A DNA stretch of 64,000 nucleotides from Flavobacterium hibisci (GTDB lineage: Bacteria; Bacteroidota; Bacteroidia; Flavobacteriales; Flavobacteriaceae), in assembly GCF_020026925.1 (NCBI RefSeq), contig NZ_JAIQDW010000006.1:124001-188000 (forward strand), written 5' to 3'. The notes under the pieces were generated by a model that worked only from the letters and a program-made list of their open reading frames with translations, was not told the DNA's origin and did not search any database. This document shows, piece by piece, positions 17,929 through 27,141 of this stretch (positions are counted from its first letter, which is position 1; the number at the start of each line of letters is the position of its first letter). Position numbers and translations under genes: made by a program.

Positions 17929-19389
17929 ATGAAAAAAATATATATATCAATGTTTGTGCTATCCGGATTATTTTTTTCTGGATGTGCAGATGAATTTTTA
18001 GAAGTAAACCCTACTGAATCTGTACCGGCTGATGTTGAACTGATAAATAATGATGAAGGGGCTAAAGGACTTGTAACAGCAATTTATAATCAATTTTTAG
18101 GTTGGGAAATGTCATCTTTTGCCTGGAATGCTGTTACCAGTATCATTTCAGATGATGCAGACAAAGGCTCTGATCCGGGAGATGCGGGTACTGATAAGGA
18201 TATAATTGACAATTTAACCTATAATGCTTCAACTCCCTCATTTCAATCTATATGGGATGCTAATTATGCAGGAATAAACAGATGTAATCAGGCTTTGGAT
18301 CTCCTTCCTAAACTTGATAAAGCAACATCGGCTCTAAAAACAAGGCTAGAGGGAGAAACAAAATTTATGAGAGCTTTTATGTATTTTACTTTGGTAAAAG
18401 GATATGGGGCTGTTCCAATTATTGATCATTTGCCACTTCCAGCATCAGAAGAAGACAGGATCATGCAGCTCACCCGCAAGTCTCCTGCAGAAGTTTATGC
18501 TTTTATTGAAAAGGATTTAAATGATGCTATAATGAATTTGCCAGATAAATCAGCTTATGGGGCAGATGATAAAACAAGAGTTTCCAAGGGGTCTGCTTAT
18601 GCTTTGCTGGCAAAAGTAAACCTATACCAGAAAAACTGGCAAAAAGTAATTGACAATTGTGATAAAGTAACCGGATATGATTTAGTTGACGATTATGCTT
18701 ATCAATTCAAAAAAGAAGGGGAATTTGGTATTGAATCTATTTTTGAAATCAACGGAATTGGTTCAACTTCAAGTCCTGGTTTCGGAATCGGAAACTATTC
18801 AGTTTCTCAGGCGCCACGTGGATCCGGAGGCTGGGGCTGGGGTTTTAATACGCCAACTCAGGGTTTAGCAGATGCATATGAACCGGGAGATGTAAGAAAA
18901 GCAGCTACTATTATTTTCAGGGGATCGGTTTTGTATGACGGAACAGAAGTACCGGAGTCAGTTGCAAATCCGATGTACAACTATAAAGCGTACTCATCAG
19001 ATTTTTCTAATCAGGAATTTACAGATACGAATCTTAGATATTTAAGATACGCAGAAGTATTACTAATGAAAGCGGAAGCTTTAAATGAACTGGGACAGAC
19101 TTCCCTTGCTATTCCTCTATTAAATAAGGTGAGACTCAGAGCAAATTTAGGAGAAACGCCTGCATTAACACAAACTGATGTAAGAAAAGCAATCTGGAAA
19201 GAAAGAAGAGTCGAACTGGCTTTCGAACATGACAGATGGTTTGATCTTATCAGAACCGGTCAGGCTAAAGATGCGATGGCTGCAGATGGAAAAACTTTTA
19301 TAGTTGGAAAACATGAATTATGGCCTATTCCAACGTCTTTTCTTAGAGAAGCAGGAACACTTTCTCAGCAAAACCCTGGAGGTTATTAA
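17929..19389 (+). CDS. SusD/RagB-family surface glycan-binding lipoprotein (PUL1)
   Basis: The start at 17929 gives a 486-residue protein beginning with a lipoprotein signal peptide (MKKIYISMFVLSGLFFSGC, lipid on Cys19). An upstream ATG at 17905 overlaps the susC end and would only add eight residues, so I reject it. The mature protein starts CADEFLEVNPTES, the usual SusD opening, and contains the TPR-like helices with FMRAFMYFTLVKGYGAVP. The C-terminal RagB motif includes RYAEVLLMKAEALNELG, IWKERRVELAFEHDRWFDLIRTG and a final LWPIP. It lids the SusC barrel and binds oligosaccharide on the cell surface. A strong hairpin after the stop separates it from the enzyme genes. Confidence 0.96.
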   Translation: MKKIYISMFVLSGLFFSGCADEFLEVNPTESVPADVELINNDEGAKGLVTAIYNQFLGWEMSSFAWNAVTSIISDDADKGSDPGDAGTDKDIIDNLTYNASTPSFQSIWDANYAGINRCNQALDLLPKLDKATSALKTRLEGETKFMRAFMYFTLVKGYGAVPIIDHLPLPASEEDRIMQLTRKSPAEVYAFIEKDLNDAIMNLPDKSAYGADDKTRVSKGSAYALLAKVNLYQKNWQKVIDNCDKVTGYDLVDDYAYQFKKEGEFGIESIFEINGIGSTSSPGFGIGNYSVSQAPRGSGGWGWGFNTPTQGLADAYEPGDVRKAATIIFRGSVLYDGTEVPESVANPMYNYKAYSSDFSNQEFTDTNLRYLRYAEVLLMKAEALNELGQTSLAIPLLNKVRLRANLGETPALTQTDVRKAIWKERRVELAFEHDRWFDLIRTGQAKDAMAADGKTFIVGKHELWPIPTSFLREAGTLSQQNPGGY

Positions 19390-19401
19390 TTAAATTTTCA
19401 G

Positions 19402-19440
19402 AATCACTCCTGTCTTAACCTTAAAGGGTTAGGAGTGATT
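19402..19440 (+). terminator. Hairpin between susD and GH144 gene (PUL1)
   Basis: AATCACTCCT (19402-19411) pairs with AGGAGTGATT (19431-19440), and the inner TTAACC/GGGTTA also pairs. The following sequence is AT-rich rather than a pure T-run. It may stop part of transcription after susCD or stabilise the susCD message. Confidence 0.6.
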
Positions 19441-19465
19441 ATATAACAATTTCAAAATTTTTATA

Positions 19466-20842
19466 ATGATTAGAATTTCAGTTTTATTTTTAGCGTTTAC
19501 TTTTTTCAGTTGTGGATCGAATCCTGATAAATCAAAAGAAAATGTACAAGAAAATACTTCTGACACTGTTAGGTTAACTGATGAGCAGCTTTTGGATGCC
19601 GTTCAAAAACAAACATTCAAATATTTCTGGGATTATGCTGAGCCGAATTCAGGATTAGCACGGGAGCGTTACCATCCAGACGGAAATTATCCTGAAAACG
19701 ATTCAAATATTGTGACCACAGGCGGTTCCGGATTTGGACTAATGGCTATTGTTTCAGGGATATCTCAAGGTTATATTACCAAAGAGCAAGGTGTCGAAAG
19801 ACTGAACAAAATTGCAGATTTTCTAGGTAAAGCAGATCGTTTTCACGGAGCCTGGTCTCACTGGATTGATGGAAATACAGGAAAAGTAAAACCTTTTGGA
19901 ACCAAAGATAATGGAGGCGACCTGGTTGAAACTTCATTTTTAGCTGCAGGGATGATCACTGTTCGTGAATATCTTAAAGATGGTTCTGAAAAAGAAAAAG
20001 CAGTTGCTCAAAAATACGATGCTCTTTGGAAAGGGATTGACTGGAAATGGTACACTAATAATAAAAATGTGTTGTACTGGCACTGGTCGCCAAACTATAA
20101 TTGGGAGATGAATTTTCCTCTGGAGGGTTACAATGAATGCCTTATCACTTATGTGCTGGCAGCCTCTTCACAAACCCATTCCATTGATGCAAAAGCATAT
20201 CATGAAGGCTGGGCTAGAAGCGGTGGAATCGTTTCATCGAAAAAAAAATATAATCTTCCTTTAATCTTAAAGCATAACGGTGCTGAAGAGTTTGGAGGGC
20301 CATTATTCTGGGCTCATTATTCTTATGTTGGTTTAGATCCAAATCAATTAAGTGATCAATATGCTAATTATTGGGATTTAAATGTAAATCAGACCAAAAT
20401 AAATTATGAGTATTGTATCGAAAATCCCAATAAGGTTGCTGGGTATGGAACTGATTATTGGGGACTTACAGCATCCTATTCCAGAAATCCAGACGGTTCT
20501 GTTGGTTACAATGCTCATATGCCAAGTAACGATCAGGGGGTTATTTCGCCTACAGCAGCAATAAGCTCTATTGTTTATACTCCAAAAGAATCAATTGCTT
20601 TTATAAGAAATCTGTATGAAAATCATAAAGATCAGACCTGGGGTAATGCTGGCTTTTATGATGCACTGAGTTTAGGAAACAAATGGGTTGCAAAACGTTA
20701 TTTGGCAATTGACCAGGGACCAGAAGTTGTAATGATCGAAAATTACAGAACCGGGCTTTTATGGAAGTTATTCATGAATGCACCAGAAACTAGAAAAGGT
20801 TTACAGAAATTAGGTTTTCATTCAACGAAATACGGTTTTTAG
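19466..20842 (+). CDS. GH144-type endo-beta-1,2-glucanase (glycoamylase-fold) lipoprotein
   Basis: The 458-residue protein has a lipobox (FTFFSCGSNPDKS, Cys at ~16) and then the (alpha/alpha)6 domain of Pfam Glycoamylase (PF10091). The signature stretches are all present: QKQTFKYFWDYAEP, GGDLVETSFLAAGM, EGYNECLITYVLAASS, GPLFWAHYSY, DYWGLTASY, ISPTAAISSI and the C-terminal IDQGPEVVMIENYRTGL. Many annotations say glucoamylase, but the characterised bacterial members of this shape are GH144 endo-beta-1,2-glucanases (e.g. from Chitinophaga). It would cut linear beta-1,2-glucan at the surface or in the periplasm to sophoro-oligosaccharides. The GH3 gene ~200 bases downstream fits the next step. 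The substrate is inferred from family and neighbour. Confidence 0.85.
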   Translation: MIRISVLFLAFTFFSCGSNPDKSKENVQENTSDTVRLTDEQLLDAVQKQTFKYFWDYAEPNSGLARERYHPDGNYPENDSNIVTTGGSGFGLMAIVSGISQGYITKEQGVERLNKIADFLGKADRFHGAWSHWIDGNTGKVKPFGTKDNGGDLVETSFLAAGMITVREYLKDGSEKEKAVAQKYDALWKGIDWKWYTNNKNVLYWHWSPNYNWEMNFPLEGYNECLITYVLAASSQTHSIDAKAYHEGWARSGGIVSSKKKYNLPLILKHNGAEEFGGPLFWAHYSYVGLDPNQLSDQYANYWDLNVNQTKINYEYCIENPNKVAGYGTDYWGLTASYSRNPDGSVGYNAHMPSNDQGVISPTAAISSIVYTPKESIAFIRNLYENHKDQTWGNAGFYDALSLGNKWVAKRYLAIDQGPEVVMIENYRTGLLWKLFMNAPETRKGLQKLGFHSTKYGF

Positions 20843-20880
20843 TAAATCAGCGTAAAAAAATATAAATACCACATTTATAA

Positions 20881-20925
20881 AATCGCCATTGTTCTGAACC
20901 AAAATAAGAATAAACAATGGCGATT
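20881..20925. repeat. 13-base inverted repeat between GH144 and GH3 genes
   Basis: AATCGCCATTGTT (20881-20893) is perfectly repeated in inverse at 20913-20925, with a 19-base loop. No T-run follows, so it is either a weak terminator, an mRNA processing or stability element, or a small decayed repeat. Confidence 0.5.
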
Positions 20926-21040
20926 ACATAAAAGAAGAACATTATCTAATATGAAATGAGCATTACAGTAAATTGGTTTCAAACACCAATGGAAATATGC
21001 GAATTACATATGACAGATAAAAATCAATAAATATCTTCAT

Positions 21041-23341
21041 ATGAAAAAGAAATTAATCATACTCTTTTTAGGCTGTACTGTTTTGGGTTATGCCCAAAAA
21101 AAGAATACTAAAAATGCATTAAAAATTAAACCAAAGTCGGAGTTTGTGGCAGAGTTAATGTCAAAAATGACTTTAGAAGAAAAGATAGGTCAGTTAAACT
21201 TACCAACTTCAGGCGACATTACAACAGGACAGGGAAACAGTTCGAATGTTGCAAAAAATATCGCCGAAGGTAAAGTAGGTGGTTTGTTCAATATAAAATC
21301 GGTTCAGAAAATTAAAGAAGTTCAGAAAATTGCGGTCGAAAAAAGCCGATTGAAAATTCCGCTGCTTTTTGGTATGGATGTGATTCACGGTTACGAAACA
21401 ACATTCCCGATTCCGCTTGGTTTATCCTGTACCTGGGATATGAAGCTAATCGAGAGAAGCGCGCAGATTGCTGCGCAGGAAGCAAGTGCTGATGGTATCA
21501 ACTGGACATTTTCTCCTATGGTTGACATTTCGCGGGATCCTCGTTGGGGAAGGATTTCCGAAGGTTCAGGAGAAGATCCGTATTTAGGGAGCCAGATTGC
21601 AAAAGCAATGGTGAACGGATACCAGCAGCACGATCTTTCTAAAAACAATTCCATTTTAGCCTGCGTTAAACATTTTGCTTTATACGGCGCTCCGGAAGCA
21701 GGTCGTGATTACAATACGGTTGATATGAGTCATATCCGAATGTTTAATGATTATTTTCCGCCTTACAAAGCGGCGATTGATGCCGGAGTAGGCTCGGTTA
21801 TGGCATCTTTCAACGAAGTTGATGGAATTCCGGCAACTGGAAACAAATGGTTAATGACAGATGTTTTGAGAAAACAATGGGGGTTCAAAGGATTTGTAGT
21901 AACAGATTATACCGGTATTCCTGAAATGATCGAACACGGTATGGGAAATCTTCAGGATGTTTCTGCCTTAGCATTAAATGCCGGAGTTGAAATGGATATG
22001 GTTGGAGAAGGTTTTTTAGGAACTTTGAAAAAATCTTTAGATGAAGGAAAAGTAAAAATTGAAACAATAGACAATGCTGTAAGATTAATTTTAGAAGCCA
22101 AATACGATTTAGGATTATTCCACGATCCGTATAAATATTGCGACCCGAAAAGAGCCAAAACAGAAATCTTTACGACAGCTAGCCGAAAAGAAGCCCGTGA
22201 GATTGCAGCACAGTCATTGGTTTTATTAAAAAATCAAAATCAGGTTTTGCCTCTTAAAAAATCAGGAACTATTGCCCTTATCGGACCATTGGCAGATGCC
22301 AGAAACAATATGTCAGGGACCTGGAGTGTGGCAACAGTTGGTGAGAAATGTATCTCATTGCTGCAGGGAATTCAGGATGTAGGCGGAAAATCGGTAAAAG
22401 TACTTTACGCTAAAGGAAGCAATTTAGATTATGATGAGACCTTCGAAACCAATGCCACTATGTTTGGCAAAACCTTAAATCGTGATCCTCGTCCTAAAGA
22501 AGAATTAATTGCAGAAGCTTTAAAAGTGGCGGAGCAATCCGATGTAATTGTGGCTGCTTTAGGAGAATCTGCCGAAATGAGCGGAGAATCCAGCAGTCGT
22601 ACCAATTTAGAAATTCCGCAGGCGCAGAAAGATTTGCTGAATGCTTTGCTAAAAACCGGAAAACCTGTCGTATTGGTTTTGTTTGACGGACGTCCTTTGG
22701 TCTTAAATGATGAAAACGCAACGGTTCCGGCAATTTTAAATGTTTGGTTTGCCGGAAGTGAAGCAGGTCATGCTATTGCAGATGTTTTATTTGGAGATGT
22801 AAATCCTTCCGGAAAATTGACTACAACTTTCCCAAGAAGCGTGGGTCAGGTACCAATTTATTACGCACACAAAAACACAGGAAGACCACTTTCTAATACA
22901 GAAGGAAAGTTTGAGAAGTTCAGATCAAATTATATTGACGAAAGAAATGAACCTTTATTCGCATTCGGATTTGGGTTAAGCTACACTACTTTCGAATATT
23001 CAAATCTGAAAATTTCTGCTGATAAAATGAATTTTAGCGAAAAACTAAAAGTAACGGTTGATGTAACAAATACCGGCGATTTTGACGGAAAAGAAACGGT
23101 TCAGTTATACATTAGGGATTTGGTTGGTTCGGTAACAAGACCGGTTAAAGAACTAAAAGGTTTCCAAAAAATAACACTTAAAAAAGGAGAAAAACAAACA
23201 GTAAGTTTTGACATTACTGTTGAGGATTTAAAATTTTATAACTCTGATCTACAATTCGTAGCAGAGCCCGGACAGTTTGATGTTTTCGTAGGAGGAAATT
23301 CGGCTGCAGACAAGAAAGTTAGTTTTGAGTTAACTAAATAG
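21041..23341 (+). CDS. bglX: GH3 beta-glucosidase, periplasmic (BglX-like)
   Basis: The 766-residue enzyme has a signal peptide (MKKKLIILFLGCTVLGYAQ) and the full GH3 architecture: an N-terminal barrel with KMTLEEKIGQLNL, LLFGMDVIHGYETTFPIPL and WTFSPMVDISRDPRWGRISE, and the nucleophile Asp289 in GFVVTDYTG. The alpha/beta sandwich follows with VVAALGESAEMSGESSSR, then a C-terminal fibronectin-like domain (GFGLSYTTFEYSNL). It removes single glucose units from the non-reducing end of beta-gluco-oligosaccharides. Next to a GH144 glucanase it is likely to act on sophoro-oligosaccharides, as I recall for the GH144/GH3 neighbours of Bacteroides thetaiotaomicron (BT_3566/BT_3567). It is the last gene of PUL1; a strong terminator follows. 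Confidence 0.94.
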   Translation: MKKKLIILFLGCTVLGYAQKKNTKNALKIKPKSEFVAELMSKMTLEEKIGQLNLPTSGDITTGQGNSSNVAKNIAEGKVGGLFNIKSVQKIKEVQKIAVEKSRLKIPLLFGMDVIHGYETTFPIPLGLSCTWDMKLIERSAQIAAQEASADGINWTFSPMVDISRDPRWGRISEGSGEDPYLGSQIAKAMVNGYQQHDLSKNNSILACVKHFALYGAPEAGRDYNTVDMSHIRMFNDYFPPYKAAIDAGVGSVMASFNEVDGIPATGNKWLMTDVLRKQWGFKGFVVTDYTGIPEMIEHGMGNLQDVSALALNAGVEMDMVGEGFLGTLKKSLDEGKVKIETIDNAVRLILEAKYDLGLFHDPYKYCDPKRAKTEIFTTASRKEAREIAAQSLVLLKNQNQVLPLKKSGTIALIGPLADARNNMSGTWSVATVGEKCISLLQGIQDVGGKSVKVLYAKGSNLDYDETFETNATMFGKTLNRDPRPKEELIAEALKVAEQSDVIVAALGESAEMSGESSSRTNLEIPQAQKDLLNALLKTGKPVVLVLFDGRPLVLNDENATVPAILNVWFAGSEAGHAIADVLFGDVNPSGKLTTTFPRSVGQVPIYYAHKNTGRPLSNTEGKFEKFRSNYIDERNEPLFAFGFGLSYTTFEYSNLKISADKMNFSEKLKVTVDVTNTGDFDGKETVQLYIRDLVGSVTRPVKELKGFQKITLKKGEKQTVSFDITVEDLKFYNSDLQFVAEPGQFDVFVGGNSAADKKVSFELTK

Positions 23342-23361
23342 TTGGTTTGTTATTAGTAATT

Positions 23362-23396
23362 GCCCTTCGTACTGGTTATACGAAGGGCTTTTTTTT
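23362..23396 (+). terminator. Terminator at the end of PUL1
   Basis: GCCCTTCGT (23362-23370) pairs with ACGAAGGGC (23380-23388), followed by eight or more T residues. Confidence 0.9.
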
Positions 23397-23427
23397 AAAT
23401 TTAAATGAAACACAAATAGTTTAAGTC

Positions 23428-23446
23428 TGTCATTCTGTAGGAATCT
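23428..23446. repeat. Half of a degenerate palindromic repeat
   Basis: TGTCATTC-TGTAG-GAATCT resembles one arm of the intergenic palindromic elements of flavobacteria (compare the full element at 60143-60247, whose arm reads TGTCATTCCGAGGAACG). Only one arm is visible. Confidence 0.3.
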
Positions 23447-23534
23447 AGAAACATTGTTCCCTAAAAACTGAAATTTACATGAAAAGACAAGATTGCCATT
23501 TTTCAATTGCATTCGTCTGTTTATAAAATACAAA

Positions 23535-25454
23535 ATGATGAAAATAATTTATTCAATTCTATCTTTACTGTTGCTGATTGGTTTTAATTTTAAGACATCT
23601 GCACAAAATAAACCTGGTAAAACAGAATGGTTTGATCCTGCCAGGTCTGCAACAACCTATTGTAACCCAATAAATATTGGTTATAATTATACAACACACA
23701 ATCACAACGGAATTCCGGAATCCCGTCGTTCCAGTGCTGATCCGGTAATTATTACATACAAAGGCGATTATTATTTATTTGCAACGAATCAGGCGGGTTT
23801 CTTTTGGAGTAAAGACATGTCCGACTGGAATTTTGTTTACGGAAGTTTCCAGAGACAGCCGGGCGATGATGATCAGTGCGCTCCGGCAGCATGGGTGGTA
23901 AATGACACTTTGTTTTACGTAGGTTCTACCTGGAAAAGAGATCATCCTGTTTGGAAAACAGCCGATCCAAAATCGGGAAGATGGACACGTCACGTAGATA
24001 AAGCAATGTTGCCAACCTGGGATCCTGCGATTTTTCAGGATGATGATAAAAAGGTATACATGTATTACGGTTCAAGCGGAAAACTACCTCTCGTAGGCGT
24101 TGAGGTTGATTATAAAACATGGCTTCCCAAAGGTAATCAGGCTGATTATGCAACATTATACAAAGCGACAGAGGTTGAAGATATTCAAAAACCGTATGGT
24201 CAGATTAAAGAAGTGGCAATTCTTGATCCATCAGCTCATGGCTGGGAACGTTTTGGCCCTAACAACGACATGGAACCTGCACCCTGGGGAAATTTTATTG
24301 AAGGGGCGTGGATGACCAAACACAACGGAAAATATTATATGCAATATGGCGCACCGGCCACTGAATTTAAAGGCTATGCCAATGGCGTTCACGTAGGGGA
24401 TCATCCGTTAGGGCCTTTTACATATCAAAAACACAATCCAATGTCGTATAAACCGGGCGGATTTGTAATTGGTGCCGGACACGGAAATACCTTTGCAGAC
24501 AATTACGGAAATTACTGGAATACCGGAACCTGTAAAATCTCCATAAAAGACCGTTTTGAGCGCCGTATCGACATGTTTCCTGCCGGATTTGATAAAGATG
24601 ATGTGATGTATTCAATCACAGCGTATGGAGATTTCCCGATAGTGCTTCCAACTAGTCAGCGTGATCAGACAAAAGGCGCTTCATCAGGATGGATGCTGCT
24701 TTCGTACAAAAAGCCTGTAACGGTTTCCTCTTCGGAAGAATGTATGGAAGTCGAAACGCACCGAATGGACAATGGCGGAAAAAAAGTCTATGAGAAGTTC
24801 TGTTACGGACCTGAAAATTTAACGGATGAAAACATCCAGACCTATTGGTCGGCTAAAACCAGTAATTCTGGAGAATGGCTTCAAATGGATTTAGGAAGAC
24901 CAATGGAAATAACGGCTTTGCAGATTAATTACGCAGATCATAAAGCAACGCAGTTCAATAAAGCAATGGATATTTATTATCAATATAAAATCTTCATGTC
25001 GGATGATGCTGTAAACTGGACTTTGGTTGTAGATAAATCCAAAAATGATAAAGATGCGCCTCATGATTATGTTGAACTCACAAAATCAATTAAGGCACGT
25101 TACATTAAAATGGAAAACATTCACAACGCTTCCGGATTGTTTGCTATTTCAGATTTCAGGGTTTTTGGTGATGGATTAGCAGCAAAACCCAAAGCGGTTG
25201 CTTCTTTTAAAGTAAACAGAAACAAATCAGATTCAAGAAATGCGATGATTTCATGGAAAAAACAAAATGATGCAATTGGATATAACATTTATTACGGAAT
25301 TGCTCCAGATAAGTTATACAACAGCATTATGGTTTATGGAGATAGTTCATATGACTTCAGAGGTTTGGATAAAGACACAAAATATTATTTTACCATTGAA
25401 GCCTTTAATGAAAACGGAATTGGTTCAAAAAATAAGATTATCGAAGTGAAATAA
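23535..25454 (+). CDS. GH43-like glycoside hydrolase with C-terminal discoidin and Fn3 domains
   Basis: The 639-residue secreted protein starts at the ATG at 23535 (MMKIIYSILSLLLLIGF, signal peptide to TSAQ). The longer frame from 23493 only adds a non-signal stretch. The five-bladed propeller of GH43 carries the expected acid triad: Asp69 (SSADPVIITYKGDYYLF), Asp163 (TWDPAIFQDD) and Glu256 (FIEGAWMTKHNGKYYM). A discoidin (F5/8C) domain follows at ~390-545 (NIQTYWSAKTSNSGEWLQMDLG), then a fibronectin type III-like domain at the end. GH43 members release arabinose, xylose or galactose; I cannot fix the subfamily. It lies after the PUL1 terminator and has its own terminator, so membership of PUL1 is uncertain. 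Confidence 0.82.
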   Translation: MMKIIYSILSLLLLIGFNFKTSAQNKPGKTEWFDPARSATTYCNPINIGYNYTTHNHNGIPESRRSSADPVIITYKGDYYLFATNQAGFFWSKDMSDWNFVYGSFQRQPGDDDQCAPAAWVVNDTLFYVGSTWKRDHPVWKTADPKSGRWTRHVDKAMLPTWDPAIFQDDDKKVYMYYGSSGKLPLVGVEVDYKTWLPKGNQADYATLYKATEVEDIQKPYGQIKEVAILDPSAHGWERFGPNNDMEPAPWGNFIEGAWMTKHNGKYYMQYGAPATEFKGYANGVHVGDHPLGPFTYQKHNPMSYKPGGFVIGAGHGNTFADNYGNYWNTGTCKISIKDRFERRIDMFPAGFDKDDVMYSITAYGDFPIVLPTSQRDQTKGASSGWMLLSYKKPVTVSSSEECMEVETHRMDNGGKKVYEKFCYGPENLTDENIQTYWSAKTSNSGEWLQMDLGRPMEITALQINYADHKATQFNKAMDIYYQYKIFMSDDAVNWTLVVDKSKNDKDAPHDYVELTKSIKARYIKMENIHNASGLFAISDFRVFGDGLAAKPKAVASFKVNRNKSDSRNAMISWKKQNDAIGYNIYYGIAPDKLYNSIMVYGDSSYDFRGLDKDTKYYFTIEAFNENGIGSKNKIIEVK

Positions 25455-25480
25455 TCTTTATTTAATGAATTTATAAAAGC

Positions 25481-25519
25481 TCTGACTGCAAATTTAAGAA
25501 TTTGTAAATCAGAATTTTT
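25481..25519 (+). terminator. Terminator after the GH43 gene
   Basis: An imperfect stem, TCTGA...CAAATT (25481-25494) with AATTTG...TCAGA (25499-25513), is followed by a run of eight T residues. Confidence 0.6.
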
Positions 25520-25621
25520 TTTGTGAAAAGGCTGAGAAGAAAATCTGACAGGTTTAGATAAATTTTGTTTCTTTGTGAAAGAAGTAACAAATAAAATCAT
25601 CCCAAAATACATAGTATAAAC

Positions 25622-27007
25622 ATGAAAAAAACTCTTCTGCCTGTTTTGATTTTAAGCGGTTTGATGGCTTTTGCCCAATCAAACGAAGAAAAGAACATTA
25701 AACTATTTTACAAAAAAGCCTTAACCGATTCTAAATGTTATACCTGGTTAGAGTATTTGTCCAACGATATCGGAGCTCGTCTGTCAGGTTCTCAAAATGC
25801 CCAATTGGCGGTTAATTATACCAAAACACAATTAGAAAGTTTAGGCCTTGACAAAGTATATTTGCAGGAAGTGATGGTGCCGCATTGGGTGCGTGGCGAA
25901 AAAGAAACCGCTTTTATATTAGACGGAAAAGTAAAAAAAACAGTGCCAATTTGTGCTTTGGGAGATTCTGTTGCAACTCCAAAAACAGGATTAACTGCTG
26001 AAGTGATCGAAGTACAGGGAATCGAAGAATTAAAAACGTTAGGCGATAAAGTAAAAGGCAAAATTGTGTTTTTTAACAGACCAATGAATCCTGAAAACAT
26101 AGAAACCTTTATATCTTACGGGGCTTGTGTCGATCAAAGATTTGCCGGTGCAAAAGAAGCAGCTAAACTTGGGGCAGTAGGAACTATTGTTCGTTCGATG
26201 AATTTGCGTTTAGATGATTTTCCGCATACAGGAGTTCAGAGTTATGGCGATTTGCCAAAGGAACAATATATTCCGACAGCGGCAATCAGTACCAATGGGG
26301 CTGAATTATTAAGTGCTACTTTAAAAAGTAATCCTGCTTTAAAATTTTATTTCAAACAATCCTGTGAAACCTTGCCGGATGTGTTGTCGTACAACGTAAT
26401 TGGAGAATTGACAGGAACGGTAACTCCTGAAAATATCATGGTTGTGGGCGGGCATTTGGATTCCTGGGATTTAGCAGACGGATCTCACGATGATGGGGCA
26501 GGAGTGGTACAAAGTATGGAAGTGGTTCGTATTCTTAAAAGTTTCAATTATAAACCTAAAAATACGATTCGTGTCGTATTATTTATGAACGAAGAAAACG
26601 GCGGAAAAGGCGGCGCCAAATACGAAGAAGTTTCAAAGCAAAAGAACGAAAACCATATTTTTGCTTTAGAAAGCGATTCTGGCGGATTCACACCAAGAGG
26701 TTTTTCAATTGAAGCTGATGATGCCAATTTGAAAAAGATACAAGGCTTTAAAGATTATTTTGAGCCTTACTTAGTGCATAGTTTCACCATTGGTCACGCA
26801 GGTTCAGACATTAGTCATTTAAAATCAAAAGCAATTGTTAAAGCAGGTTTAAAACCGGATTCACAACGTTATTTTGATTACCACCATGCTGCAAACGATA
26901 AATTTGATGCCATCAACAAAAGAGAACTGGAACTGGGTGCAGCGACTATGACTACGTTGCTTTATTTGATTGATCAGAGTGGGATTGTTCTTCCTGGGGC
27001 TAATTGA
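25622..27007 (+). CDS. Secreted M28-family metallopeptidase (carboxypeptidase Q-like)
   Basis: The 461-residue protein has a signal peptide (MKKTLLPVLILSGLMAFAQ). An inserted PA-like domain (~120-240) precedes the M28 catalytic core with the two-zinc site: His278 and Asp280 in VGGHLDSWD, Asp290/291 in SHDDGAGV, Glu324/325 in FMNEENGGKG, and a later Asp in ALESDSGG. The C-terminal DYHHAANDKFD supplies the last ligand. Such enzymes remove amino acids from peptides in the periplasm or outside the cell; the bimetal site argues for aminopeptidase or dipeptidase action. It stands alone between the GH43 gene and a small membrane protein. No link to the sugar genes is evident. Confidence 0.92.
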   Translation: MKKTLLPVLILSGLMAFAQSNEEKNIKLFYKKALTDSKCYTWLEYLSNDIGARLSGSQNAQLAVNYTKTQLESLGLDKVYLQEVMVPHWVRGEKETAFILDGKVKKTVPICALGDSVATPKTGLTAEVIEVQGIEELKTLGDKVKGKIVFFNRPMNPENIETFISYGACVDQRFAGAKEAAKLGAVGTIVRSMNLRLDDFPHTGVQSYGDLPKEQYIPTAAISTNGAELLSATLKSNPALKFYFKQSCETLPDVLSYNVIGELTGTVTPENIMVVGGHLDSWDLADGSHDDGAGVVQSMEVVRILKSFNYKPKNTIRVVLFMNEENGGKGGAKYEEVSKQKNENHIFALESDSGGFTPRGFSIEADDANLKKIQGFKDYFEPYLVHSFTIGHAGSDISHLKSKAIVKAGLKPDSQRYFDYHHAANDKFDAINKRELELGAATMTTLLYLIDQSGIVLPGAN

Positions 27008-27044
27008 TTTTAGTAATGAACTAGTTATTACATCTTATCTAATG

Positions 27045-27064
27045 CTCGTTTGCATGCAAACGAG
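27045..27064. repeat. Perfect 20-base palindrome after the M28 gene
   Basis: CTCGTTTG-CATG-CAAACGAG reads the same on both strands. It can form an 8-bp stem with a 4-base loop but lacks a T-run, so it may be an operator-like site or an inefficient terminator. It lies 78 bases upstream of the next start codon. Confidence 0.45.
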
Positions 27065-27141
27065 AATCAGTTGTAATTGCTTACATATGGAGAGGACGGT
27101 AATGAAAAGTAAAAAATCTGCTAAATATTTAATATAAACAA

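Noticed and set aside
19466..20842. Reading the PF10091 enzyme as a starch glucoamylase
   Set aside because: The motifs are those of the Glycoamylase/GH144 fold rather than GH15 or GH97, and no alpha-glucan enzymes are nearby.
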